NCBI GenBank assembly: GCA_964535215.1
Contig: CAZHST010000013.1
Coordinates: 1 to 64,000, forward strand
Length of the DNA: 64,000 nt
Source of the DNA: JACQHM01 sp964535215
GTDB taxonomy: Bacteria; Methylomirabilota; Methylomirabilia; Methylomirabilales; JACQHM01
Direction of reading: 5' to 3'
Numbering within the stretch: position 1 is the first letter of the stretch; the number at the start of each line of letters is the position of its first letter. The notes under the pieces were generated by a model. It was not told the DNA's origin. It saw only the letters and a list, made by a program, of their open reading frames with translations, and did not search any database. This document shows positions 1 through 7,811 of the stretch, piece by piece. The position numbers and the translations under genes are program-made.

Positions 1-136
1 CGATGACCATCCGGCCGGCCCGGATCTCCTGGAGCGCCTCCTCGATGGTGTTGAAGGTGATGGGGGATTCCGGTTTGCCGTCCCACCGAGCCTGCCCCTC
101 TTCCTTACCCGAAAGGTTCTTTCCAGCCTCCTCCAT
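1..136 (-). CDS. ribBA: RibBA, 3,4-dihydroxy-2-butanone 4-phosphate synthase / GTP cyclohydrolase II (N-terminal fragment)
   Basis: Only the first 45 codons lie in the window; the gene continues past the left edge. After a polar leader of about 25 residues the frame reads FNTIEEALQEIRAGRMVI, the conserved opening of the RibB domain, which makes the four-carbon unit of riboflavin from ribulose 5-phosphate. The start is an ATG at 136, seven bases after the ribE stop with AAAGGAAAC upstream. Order ribD-ribE-ribBA on one strand supports a riboflavin operon. Whether a RibA (GTP cyclohydrolase II) domain follows cannot be seen, so the bifunctional name is an inference from this operon arrangement. 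Confidence 0.85.
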   Translation of the reverse strand, partial: MEEAGKNLSGKEEGQARWDGKPESPITFNTIEEALQEIRAGRMVI

Positions 137-143
137 GTTTCCT

Positions 144-743
144 TTAACCCAGCTTCATCCCTTGCAGCTGCTTCGCCACGTATTTTCCCAAGATGTCAGC
201 TTCGAGGTTCACCTTCGCCCCGACCCCTTTGACCCCTAAGGTGGTGACCTGGAAGGTGTGGGGAATGACAGCCACGGAAAAGAAACCTGGCTCCAGACCT
301 GCGATGGTCAGGCTGATCCCATCAACGGCGATGGAACCCTTAAAGACCAAGAGGCCTTCCAGCTCGGGAGGATAGGCGAAGCGGAAGAGGTAGCCATCCC
401 CCGAAGGGGTCACCTGGACAATGGTCCCAACCCCGTCCACGTGCCCGAGGACGAGGTGGCCCCCGAGCCGATCACCGAACCGGAGGGGACGCTCCAGGTT
501 CACCCGATCGCCAGCCTTCAGACCCCCAAGGGTGGAGCGATGAAGGGTCTCGGGGGACAGGTCGGCGGAGAACGTTTGTCCGAGACGGGTAACCACCGTG
601 AGGCAGACCCCGTCGACGGCAATGCTCTCTCCCGGGCGAAGGTCGTCAATCACACCCTTGGCCGAAACGGTGAGACGGGCCGCCTCCCCCTTCCGTTCCA
701 GGGCAACAACCGTTCCGAGTTCTTCGACGATCCCCGTAAACAT
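144..743 (-). CDS. ribE: Riboflavin synthase, alpha subunit
   Basis: Catalyses dismutation of two 6,7-dimethyl-8-ribityllumazine molecules to riboflavin. The 199-residue product has the family's two tandem lumazine-binding repeats: the first starts MFTGIVEELG and includes SIAVDGVCLTV, the second (from about residue 97) includes GHLVLGHVDGVG and SIAVDGISLTI. Length is normal. I start at ATG 743 because MFTGIVE is the canonical N-terminus; an in-frame GTG at 749 overlaps the ribD stop (GTGA) and would add two residues. It sits two bases after ribD and seven bases before ribBA, so the three are co-transcribed. The gene is also called ribC in some species. Confidence 0.95.
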   Translation of the reverse strand: MFTGIVEELGTVVALERKGEAARLTVSAKGVIDDLRPGESIAVDGVCLTVVTRLGQTFSADLSPETLHRSTLGGLKAGDRVNLERPLRFGDRLGGHLVLGHVDGVGTIVQVTPSGDGYLFRFAYPPELEGLLVFKGSIAVDGISLTIAGLEPGFFSVAVIPHTFQVTTLGVKGVGAKVNLEADILGKYVAKQLQGMKLG

Positions 744-745
744 GA

Positions 746-1885
746 TCACGAGACCTCAACCTTCGGCGAGCCACGCTCACGTCTTTGAAGATAGGCCTCA
801 ATGAGGAGGTCGTTGCCAATCCCTTCTACCCTGATCCTTTCGAGGCCGATGGCCTCGTTCAATCGCTCGATCCCGGCGCCTCCTATCATGCCAGGGACCT
901 CTCTCCCGCCAATGATGATTGGAGCAACAAAGAGGAGGATCTTATCAACGACCCCTTCCTCCAGGGCAGAGGCGTTCAGCGTTGATCCCCCCTCGATCAT
1001 GACACTCATGATGCCGCGCCGGCCGAGTTCCTGAAGGAGGGTGGTCAAGGAGATCCTTCCCTGCATAGCATCTATCCTAAGGATCTCTGCCCCGTGGGCC
1101 TCCAGGGCCTCCACCCGTTCCGAGGGGGCCTCCTTGGACACGGCGATTAGGGGCCGGCCGGGGCCTTTCAGAACCTTGGCCTCGAGGGGGGTCCTCCCGT
1201 AGGCATCCACAACAACCCTGAGAGGATCCCTCGTTCCACCACGATGGAGGCGAACCGTGAGGGATGGGTCATCCTTGAGGACCGTCCCAATCCCGACCAG
1301 GACAGCGTCAACCTCGTTCCGAAGCTCATGGACCTTCAGACGGGCCTCTTCCCCCGTGATCCAGCGGGACTCCCCTGTTCTCGTAGCAATCTTCCCATCG
1401 AGGCTAGAGGCTATTTTCAGGATGACGAATGGTCGTCCCGTCCTCATGAAGGTCAAGAAGGCTTCATTGAGGCGTTCCGCCTCCTCCTTCAGAAGACCGA
1501 CCTCCACTTGGATTCCAGCCCTTTTGAGCTGCTCTATCCCTTTACCGGCGACCAGAGGATTGGGGTCGATGGTGGAGGCAACGACCCGCTCGATCCCAGC
1601 TTCGATGATCCGATCGGTGCAGGGGGGGGTCCGACCGTGATGGCAGCAGGGTTCGAGGTTCAGGTAGAGGGTTGCTCCCCGGGCCCGGCTTCCTGCTTGC
1701 TTCAAGGCGATCACCTCAGCATGGTCGGCCCCGGCAAAGGCGTGGTACCCTTCGCCGACGATCTGGCCTTCCTTGACAACGACCGCCCCAACCAGAGGAT
1801 TCGGACTGGTTCGCCCTTTGGCCTTCAGGGCCAGCTCATGGGCCCTCCGGATAAAGAAGAGATCTTGGTCAAAGGTTGTCTTCAT
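746..1885 (-). CDS. ribD: RibD, bifunctional diaminohydroxyphosphoribosylaminopyrimidine deaminase / 5-amino-6-(5-phosphoribosylamino)uracil reductase
   Basis: Performs the deamination and NADPH-dependent side-chain reduction steps of riboflavin synthesis. The 379-residue protein has an N-terminal cytidine-deaminase-type domain with the zinc site H55-A-E57 and C80/C89 in EPCCHHGRTPPC, followed by a DHFR-like reductase domain (about residues 150-375) containing KIASSLDGKIA and MIEGGSTLNASAL. I choose ATG 1885: a longer frame to a TTG at 1951 would begin inside the -35 box of a good promoter, so it cannot be translated from that message. First gene of ribD-ribE-ribBA. Confidence 0.94.
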   Translation of the reverse strand: MKTTFDQDLFFIRRAHELALKAKGRTSPNPLVGAVVVKEGQIVGEGYHAFAGADHAEVIALKQAGSRARGATLYLNLEPCCHHGRTPPCTDRIIEAGIERVVASTIDPNPLVAGKGIEQLKRAGIQVEVGLLKEEAERLNEAFLTFMRTGRPFVILKIASSLDGKIATRTGESRWITGEEARLKVHELRNEVDAVLVGIGTVLKDDPSLTVRLHRGGTRDPLRVVVDAYGRTPLEAKVLKGPGRPLIAVSKEAPSERVEALEAHGAEILRIDAMQGRISLTTLLQELGRRGIMSVMIEGGSTLNASALEEGVVDKILLFVAPIIIGGREVPGMIGGAGIERLNEAIGLERIRVEGIGNDLLIEAYLQRRERGSPKVEVS

Positions 1886-1922
1886 TGAGGGGCAAGAAAA
1901 GGGCTTTCGTGGTGCAAAATTA

Positions 1923-1951
1923 AGCCTACCATCCTTAGGGGGTTGTGTCAA
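1923..1951 (-). promoter_or_regulatory. Sigma-70-type promoter for ribD operon
   Basis: On the minus strand TTGACA (1951-1946), a 17-base spacer and TAGGCT (1928-1923), with an extended -10 TGG just before it. Predicted transcription starts near 1916, leaving a leader of about 30 bases before the ribD ATG. That leader is too short for an FMN riboswitch. Sequence match only; no start-site data. Confidence 0.6.
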
Positions 1952-2067
1952 GGAGCGGCTCCGCGGCGTGACCCCTTCCCGGTCGAAGATTACCCTTCGT
2001 TCCCTAGGAAGGCAGGGGGGGATTTAGGCGGGATGACGGATCACCGTCAACCCTTCGCCGACAGAAG

Positions 2068-2985
2068 TTAGGAGGGGTCGAGGAGGGCGGAGACGAAGGC
2101 CTCTGGATCGAAGGGGTAGAGGTCGTCGGGGCCCTCACCGGTTCCCACGTATTTGACCGGTACCTTGAGTTCGTGGGCGATGGCGATGACACTTCCCCCT
2201 TTCGCTGTCCCGTCCAGCTTGGCAACGATCAGCCCGGTGAGCTTGAGGGCCTCGTGGAACTCCCTGGCCTGGACGAGGGCATTGGAGCCGAAGGTCGCAT
2301 CGAGGACAAGAAGGGATTCGTCGGGGGCTCCCGGAAGCTCTTTCCCGATGACCCGGTTGATCTTTTTGAGTTCTTCCATCAGGTTTTTCTTGGTATGGAG
2401 CCGTCCTGCCGTATCAATCAGGAGATGATCGATTCCCCTTGCCTTGGCCGCTCTGACGGCATCGAACACCACGGCAGAGGGGTCAGCCCCTGGCTGATGG
2501 GCGATGACGTCAGCGCCAACCCTCTTTCCCCAGAGCTGGAGTTGTTCAATGGCCCCTGCCCTAAAGGTGTCGGCGGCGGCCAGGAGGACGCGGTTTCCTC
2601 CATCGATCAGGCGCTTGGCCAGCTTTCCTATGGTGGTCGTCTTGCCCGACCCGTTGGCGCCTAGGAACAAGACGACAAAAGGCCTGTCCCCCTGCCTGGT
2701 AGGCCGGGTCTCCTCCTGCGAAAATAGGCTGAGGAGCTGCTTCTTTAAGGCCAGCCGGATCTCTTCAGGGTCCGTGGAGTCACGGGACCTAAGATCTTTC
2801 TTCAGGGAGTCCAGCAAAAGCCGGGTGGCCGAGGGCCCCACGTCAGCCAGGAGAAGGAGCTCTTCCAGCTCCTCCAAGGCCAGCGGGTCCAGTTTCTTCT
2901 TGAGGAACCCCTCCAGACGTTCGAAGAACCCTTTCCTGGTCCTGGTGAGGCTCTCCTTGAACCGTGAAAAGAGCTCAAAGGTCAT
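2068..2985 (-). CDS. ftsY: FtsY, signal recognition particle receptor GTPase
   Basis: SRP receptor that docks ribosome-nascent-chain complexes at the inner membrane. The 305-residue protein has a short N domain (four-helix bundle, about 1-95) and a GTPase G domain with P-loop GANGSGKTTT, the DTFRAGA insertion-box motif, DTAGRLHTK and the guanine-specificity AKLDGTAKGG, ending in GTGEGPDDLYPFDP. It lacks the long acidic A domain of E. coli FtsY, as is common outside enterobacteria. One small deviation is LDATFGSNAL where most relatives have LDATTGQNAL. The ATG abuts the stop codon of the roadblock-like gene, downstream of smc, a common smc-ftsY arrangement. Confidence 0.96.
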   Translation of the reverse strand: MTFELFSRFKESLTRTRKGFFERLEGFLKKKLDPLALEELEELLLLADVGPSATRLLLDSLKKDLRSRDSTDPEEIRLALKKQLLSLFSQEETRPTRQGDRPFVVLFLGANGSGKTTTIGKLAKRLIDGGNRVLLAAADTFRAGAIEQLQLWGKRVGADVIAHQPGADPSAVVFDAVRAAKARGIDHLLIDTAGRLHTKKNLMEELKKINRVIGKELPGAPDESLLVLDATFGSNALVQAREFHEALKLTGLIVAKLDGTAKGGSVIAIAHELKVPVKYVGTGEGPDDLYPFDPEAFVSALLDPS

Positions 2986-3342
2986 TTAGAGTCCTTTCTC
3001 CAGCGAGAAGGCTATTTTCTTCGTTTCGAAGATTGCCCGGCCGACGTTCCCGCTAGGCCTCAAGAGCAGGGACAGGACGTACCCATCTTTCAACGGAAGG
3101 GCGACCAGGGAGGCCCGCTCCAGGTCCATAAGGATCGTTTGGACTTCGCCTGGCCCCACCCGTGCCGAGGTTGAGATAAACTCATGGAACAAAAGGGCAT
3201 AGCGGGCTGCAAACCTTTCAGGATCAAGGGGGGGGCTGGGGGGAAAGTGGGCAAGGACCACCCCCCGGGGGTCCAGGAGGATGGTCATCAAGACCCCTTC
3301 CACCTTCTCGGCAAGGAAGGCTAGAGACTGGCTAACGTCCAT
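2986..3342 (-). CDS. Roadblock/LC7-like small protein between smc and ftsY
   Basis: A 118-residue protein without signal peptide or membrane segment. The pattern MTILLDPRGVVLAHFP, followed by a helix-rich middle and the hydrophobic strand DGYVLSLLLRPSGNVGRAIFETKKI, resembles the roadblock/LC7 fold, which often partners small Ras-like GTPases or acts as a scaffold. No GTPase partner of that type is encoded nearby, although FtsY is adjacent. Start is ATG 3342, which overlaps the last 11 bases of smc, with GGTGAG upstream; a TTG at 3366 is possible but less likely. The fold call is from pattern reading, so function is unassigned. Confidence 0.6.
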   Translation of the reverse strand: MDVSQSLAFLAEKVEGVLMTILLDPRGVVLAHFPPSPPLDPERFAARYALLFHEFISTSARVGPGEVQTILMDLERASLVALPLKDGYVLSLLLRPSGNVGRAIFETKKIAFSLEKGL

Positions 3343-6300
3343 TCTGCTCACCGAACCGGGACTCAACCTCGGAGATCTTGACGGAGATCAAACGGGAGAC
3401 TCCATCTTCTTGGGTGACGCCGTAGAGGGCATCAGCCACCTCCATGGTTTGCTTGTTGTGCGTGATGAGGATGACCTGGTGGTTCGTGGCGAGTTCCCGA
3501 AGGAGGGCCGTAAAGCGCTGGACGTTGGCATCATCCAACGGGGCATCCACTTCGTCCAAGAGGCAAAAAGGGCTTGGTCTCACCCGGAAGAGGGCCAGGA
3601 GTAAGGCAAGGGCGGCGAGGGCCCGCTCACCGCTGGAGAGGAGGGTGGTGTTCGAACTCCTCTTCCCGGGGATGCTGATGACCATTTCTAAACCTGGCTC
3701 TTCCCCATCCTCAACCCCGGCAAACCGGAGCTCGGCCCTTCCCCCGGAGAAGAGGTGCTTCCACAAGCGATCAAACTCCTTGTTGACCTTTGCTAAGGTC
3801 CCCTCGAAGAGTTTCTTGATGGTCTTCTCGATCTCGGCCGCGGTGGCTTTGAGCGTTTGGATGGAAGCCTCCAGATCCGAAGCCTGGGCGGTCAAGAAGG
3901 TGTGCCGCTCCGAAAGGGATTTATACTCTTCAAGGGCGGCCAAGTTCGTCGGGCCGAGCTGTTCGAGCTTCCTCTTGAGGTCCTCCAGGTTCTCCTGGGC
4001 CGTTGAGGGCTCTAGCGTTTCATGGGCATAGCGGATCGAAAGCTCCTCCAGGGAAACCTGGTATTCCGAGTGGAGTTCCTGTTCCAGCAGCGAGAGAGCC
4101 GTTGTGAGTTCGGCCTTCCTGGCAGTGAGGCTGGAAAGGGCCTCGCGAAGCTCTGAAGATTCTTTGCGGAGGGGCTTCAGGGCCCCCTCAAGCCGCTTCA
4201 CCTCTTCCCGTTCGGCCTGGTAAACTTCCTGATGGCGGCGGACAGAGTCCTGGGCGAGGGCCTCTTCTCTGGCCAATCTTTCAAGGGTCTCCCGGCCGAT
4301 CCGGAGGGCGTCGTCCAGCTTCCTCTTCCTGACCTCCAGCGCCTTCAGGTCCTCCTCGAGCCCCTTTGTCTCCTGCTGGAGGGTCTCCAGCTCCCCTGTA
4401 AGCCTTGTCAGGGTCCGCCGGATCCCCTCCCTTCGTTCGAAGAGGGAAGTAGCTTTAATCCTGGTCTCCGTCACCTCCCGGAGGCGTTCCCTGCGTTGCT
4501 CCTCCAGCGACCGCTTTTTGGCCTCTAGGGCCGTGTTCTCCTCATGAAGCCTCCGCTCCTCCGCCTCCACCTCCTGGAGATCCTGAGTGGTTCTCTCGAT
4601 CTCGGCCTGAACCCCCTCGAGCTCGTCCATCAGGGTCTGCCATTCGGCAGAGAGGAGGGCAACCTCTCGCTTGAGCCTTTCCTTCTCGACCCTCGTTTGG
4701 GAGAGATCCTTTTCCCGATCACGCTGATCGAACTGACTTTGCTCGAGCCTCTCCTCCAGTTCCTCGAAGGCCCGTCTGAGCTCTTGGAGCGTGGCCTTTG
4801 ACCTCGCCTCTTCTTCTAAGAGGGCCGAAAGCCCAGCCTCCTTCCCCTCAAGACTTCTGAAGAGTTCACGGATCTCCCGTTTCCTCGAGAGAGGGCCGGA
4901 CCGGCCCAAGGTTCCTCCCGTCAAGGTTCCCCGGTGCGTGAGGACCTCCCCATCCAAGGTGGCGATGGCGAAAGGGGAGGGGAGGGTCGCGGCGAGGGCC
5001 ACGGCTGTCTGAAGGTCCCTGACAATGATCCCTTCGCCTAGAAGGGAAAGGACCAAACCTGGGGGGACCCCGTGCCCCTTCACCTGGACAAGGTCCACAG
5101 CCATCCCTTCAATCGCGCTCGCAAAAGGGTTCTGGGCCTGGAGCCCTTCCCGGAGCCTCTGGCTTCCTTCCTTCGCCTGTTCAAGGGGGACGGGGAAGAG
5201 GAAGGTCGTACGGCCTGATCGTTCCTTCAGGAACGTCAGAGCCTCCACGGCAGCCGTTATCGAGTCGGTCATGATCCCCTGGAGGGCCTCGGCTAGGAGA
5301 GCCTCGACGGCCGGTTCGTACCGGGGATCAACCTCGAGGGCCTCGAAGAGGGTCCCCTTAATCCCGGAGAGCTGGGAGAGGTCTCCCCCTTCAATCCCCC
5401 CTTGAGAGGTTGCCTCCAGTTCCTTGAGCGACTCGATCCGGCTCTTGAGCCTCCCTATCTCTTCTTGAAGCGGCCCCCGTTGGAGGGCCAGATCTTGCAG
5501 CCTCCCCTCCTGTTCGGCAATCCTCTCGGAGAGGACCTCTCGCTCCGTGGACAGGGAAGAAAGCTCCTCCGAGAGGCCCCTGACCTCCTCCTCAAGTCTC
5601 GCTTCCTCCCCGCATTTCCGACGGAGGTTCTCCTCTCCCTCTTGTATCCGGGTCTTTAAGCGGTTGGCCTGGACCAGGAGGACCCGATGCCGCTCCTTTA
5701 AGCGGGAAAGTTCATTTCTCTTTCTGGAGACGACCAGGGCCTGCTCAATGGTCTGGCGCCGCTTCTCTTCAAAATCACGGCTGATCCTTTGAAGCTCCTC
5801 CTCGTCCTCTCTTGCCAGATCCTCTAACTCGTGGAGCTTCGTCTCAAGGTGCCCCAATTCTTCTTCCAGGGTGTGGAGGGTCGAAGCTTCGCGGGAGACC
5901 TCTTCCTGGAGGGTTCTGGCCCGCTGGCGGATCCGCTCGAGGAGGGTTGCTTCCTCTTGAACCCGTCGGTCAATCTCTTGGAAGAGGGATTGGTGGCTGG
6001 TGAGCTCGGCCTCGTACCTGGTCATCCGGTCCCTGATAGTGCGGAGATGCTCTTGGGCCTCGGCCAAGGCCCTTTCCCCCTCAAGACCCGTCAGGTGCTT
6101 TTCCTCCAGAAGGGCCTCGATACGAGACAGGGCGGCCTCCTTTGCCGCAAGAGCATCCCTTAGGGTCCTCTCCTCGGTCGTGGCCCTGTTCAGCTCCCCC
6201 TGGAGGTGAAGGCTTTCCCGGTATTTCAGATACACCTTGAGGTAAGCGATCTTCTCCTCCAGGTGGCTGTAGCGTTCAGCTTTGTTTGCTTGGCGTTTTA

Positions 6301-6913
6301 AAGAGGTCAGTTGCCGTTCAACCTCTCGAATGATATCGTTGATCCTTAAAAGGTTCTGCTGGGTTGCCTCGAGTTTGTGAAGGGCTGCTTTCTTTCGGGT
6401 CTTATACTTCATGACCCCGGCAGCCTCCTCGAGCAGGATTCGAAGATCCTGGGGCTTGGCGTTCATGAGGCTATGGATCGCCTGTTGATCGATGATGGCG
6501 TAGGGCTCGGCCCCCAGGCCGCTGTCAAGAAAGAGATCCGTGATGTCCCGGAGCCGGCAGGGGGTCTTGTTCAGGAGATACTCGCTTTCACCGGATCGAA
6601 AGAGGCGACGGGTGATGCTGACTTCCTCATAGTCAAGGGGGAGGTCACCGTGGTTGTCGGAGAAGCTAAGGGTCACCTCGGCTAGAGAAAGGGGTTTTCT
6701 GGCGGCGGACCCTTTAAAGATCAGATCCTCCATCCGCTCCCCGCGGAGGAGCCTGGCGCTTTGCTCACCAAGGGCCCACCGGATACTATCCACGAGGTTG
6801 GTTTTCCCGCCCCCGTTGGGCCCGACGATGGCGGTGATGCCTGGTTCGAACTGAAGCTCGGTCTTCTCAGCAAAGGACTTAAAACCAAAAATGGTCAGCT
6901 TGGAAAGCCACAA
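3332..6913 (-). CDS. smc: SMC, chromosome condensation/segregation ATPase
   Basis: A 1193-residue full-length SMC: N-terminal ATPase half with GFKSFAEKTELQFEPGITAI and Walker A GPNGGGKTN, long coiled coil (about 170-500), hinge near 510-660 (LSGIKGTLFEALEVDPRYE ... LTHRGTLTGG), returning coiled coil, and the C-terminal ATPase half with signature LLSSGERALAALALLLA and Walker B FCLLDEVDAPLDDAN. The Walker A has Gly-Thr where most bacteria have Ser/Cys-Ser. Start is TTG 6913 with GGAAGGAG eight bases upstream; MWLSKLTIFGFKSF fits the family N-terminus exactly. Works with ScpA/ScpB, not in this window. Has its own promoter, so it can be transcribed independently of rnc. Confidence 0.97.
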   Translation of the reverse strand: MWLSKLTIFGFKSFAEKTELQFEPGITAIVGPNGGGKTNLVDSIRWALGEQSARLLRGERMEDLIFKGSAARKPLSLAEVTLSFSDNHGDLPLDYEEVSITRRLFRSGESEYLLNKTPCRLRDITDLFLDSGLGAEPYAIIDQQAIHSLMNAKPQDLRILLEEAAGVMKYKTRKKAALHKLEATQQNLLRINDIIREVERQLTSLKRQANKAERYSHLEEKIAYLKVYLKYRESLHLQGELNRATTEERTLRDALAAKEAALSRIEALLEEKHLTGLEGERALAEAQEHLRTIRDRMTRYEAELTSHQSLFQEIDRRVQEEATLLERIRQRARTLQEEVSREASTLHTLEEELGHLETKLHELEDLAREDEEELQRISRDFEEKRRQTIEQALVVSRKRNELSRLKERHRVLLVQANRLKTRIQEGEENLRRKCGEEARLEEEVRGLSEELSSLSTEREVLSERIAEQEGRLQDLALQRGPLQEEIGRLKSRIESLKELEATSQGGIEGGDLSQLSGIKGTLFEALEVDPRYEPAVEALLAEALQGIMTDSITAAVEALTFLKERSGRTTFLFPVPLEQAKEGSQRLREGLQAQNPFASAIEGMAVDLVQVKGHGVPPGLVLSLLGEGIIVRDLQTAVALAATLPSPFAIATLDGEVLTHRGTLTGGTLGRSGPLSRKREIRELFRSLEGKEAGLSALLEEEARSKATLQELRRAFEELEERLEQSQFDQRDREKDLSQTRVEKERLKREVALLSAEWQTLMDELEGVQAEIERTTQDLQEVEAEERRLHEENTALEAKKRSLEEQRRERLREVTETRIKATSLFERREGIRRTLTRLTGELETLQQETKGLEEDLKALEVRKRKLDDALRIGRETLERLAREEALAQDSVRRHQEVYQAEREEVKRLEGALKPLRKESSELREALSSLTARKAELTTALSLLEQELHSEYQVSLEELSIRYAHETLEPSTAQENLEDLKRKLEQLGPTNLAALEEYKSLSERHTFLTAQASDLEASIQTLKATAAEIEKTIKKLFEGTLAKVNKEFDRLWKHLFSGGRAELRFAGVEDGEEPGLEMVISIPGKRSSNTTLLSSGERALAALALLLALFRVRPSPFCLLDEVDAPLDDANVQRFTALLRELATNHQVILITHNKQTMEVADALYGVTQEDGVSRLISVKISEVESRFGEQNGR

Positions 6914-6965
6914 GGTTTCTCTCCTTCCCTTTTTGGCAATTCCAGCCTAGATTTCCTGGAGGGGG

Positions 6966-6994
6966 AGGCTAGCATGGGACAGAAGGGTTGTCAA
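6966..6994 (-). promoter_or_regulatory. Sigma-70-type promoter for smc
   Basis: Minus strand TTGACA (6994-6989), 17-base spacer, TAGCCT (6971-6966) with an extended TGC before it. It lies in the 136-base gap between rnc and smc and resembles the ribD promoter (TTGACA, 17, TGnTAGGCT). Expected start near 6959, about 45 bases before the TTG codon. Confidence 0.55.
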
Positions 6995-7049
6995 GAGAAA
7001 ATACAAGAAGGTGTAGGGGATCATTGGGAGGGTACTAGCTCTTGTAGAT

Positions 7050-7760
7050 TCAGGTCTCAAGGTCACGAAGGGCCTCCTCTGCGGCCTTTTGCTCAGCCTC
7101 TTTGTGGCTCTTTCCGATCCCCTTCCCGACCACCTTCCCCTGGATGAGGACCTCCACCGCGTAGGAAGGATGGTGAGGGGGACCCTTCCGGGCGATGAGA
7201 CGATAGGTCGGCAGGCTCTTCAGCTTCCCCTGGATGAGAATCTGGAGACGGGATTTCGGATCTAAACGCTCCTTGCGTCGTGCCTCATCCAGGAGGACCC
7301 TCTCAAGGAAGGGTTTCGCGAAGTCTGCCACCCTTTCCAAACCTCCATCGAGGTAAAGGGCAGCCATCAAGGCTTCCATAGCAGAGCTTAAGATAGAGAC
7401 CTTTCCCCGGCCCCCCGTCTGTTCCTCCCCTTTCCCCAGCTGAAGATACCGGGGAAGCCCGATTTCCCTGGCGAGTTCGGCAAGAAACGTCGCGCTGCTC
7501 AAATGGGCCTTCAGGCGGGACAGCTCACCTTGAGGAGCTTCTTTAAGCTCCTGAAACAGATGGCGGCTGACGAGGAAGTTCCAGACGGAATCCCCCAAAA
7601 ACTCAAGGCGCTTGAAGGTCAAAGCTTCCTCTCGGGAGGCGGATTCGACCGAAGGGTGCTTCAAGGCGGCCAAGAGGAGGGAGGGGGTTTGAAACGCGAG
7701 GCCTAGCGCTTGCTGGAAGGAGGCTATCTCGGGGGGAAGAGTGGAGTGCTCGCCGGTCAT
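7050..7760 (-). CDS. rnc: Ribonuclease III, with an altered catalytic carboxylate
   Basis: Double-strand-specific endonuclease for rRNA and mRNA processing. The 236 residues give an N-terminal RNase III domain (about 10-160) with the signature RLEFLGDSVWNF (E53, D57) and a C-terminal dsRNA-binding domain (about 165-235, ending GKSHKEAEQKAAEEAL). The second metal-binding segment reads SILSSAMEAL: E129 is present, but the position equivalent to E. coli Asp114 is Ser126. Everything around it is conserved (LGKGEEQTGGR). Start ATG 7760. Placed upstream of smc and ftsY, the usual neighbourhood. Identity is clear; normal catalytic activity is not. Confidence 0.93.
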   Translation of the reverse strand: MTGEHSTLPPEIASFQQALGLAFQTPSLLLAALKHPSVESASREEALTFKRLEFLGDSVWNFLVSRHLFQELKEAPQGELSRLKAHLSSATFLAELAREIGLPRYLQLGKGEEQTGGRGKVSILSSAMEALMAALYLDGGLERVADFAKPFLERVLLDEARRKERLDPKSRLQILIQGKLKSLPTYRLIARKGPPHHPSYAVEVLIQGKVVGKGIGKSHKEAEQKAAEEALRDLET

Positions 7761-7793
7761 CGGCTACACTTTTAGCACATCTGGAGGTCTTCG

Positions 7794-7808
7794 GTCAAAC
7801 GTTTTGAC
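7794..7808. promoter_or_regulatory. Perfect inverted repeat between hisC and rnc (possible operator)
   Basis: GTCAAA-CGT-TTTGAC, six-base arms with a three-base spacer, in the 51-base gap upstream of rnc. A weak minus-strand promoter-like pair (TTGACC, 17, CTAAAA) begins in one arm. Could be an operator or chance; nothing else supports it. Confidence 0.25.
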
Positions 7809-7811
7809 GGC

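Noticed and set aside
2034..2049. TGACGG-ATCA-CCGTCA hairpin after ftsY as a terminator
   Set aside because: Short stem with no T-run on either strand; not enough to call.
1886..2067. FMN riboswitch upstream of ribD
   Set aside because: The predicted leader is only about 30 bases and no RFN-type helices are visible in the 182-base gap.
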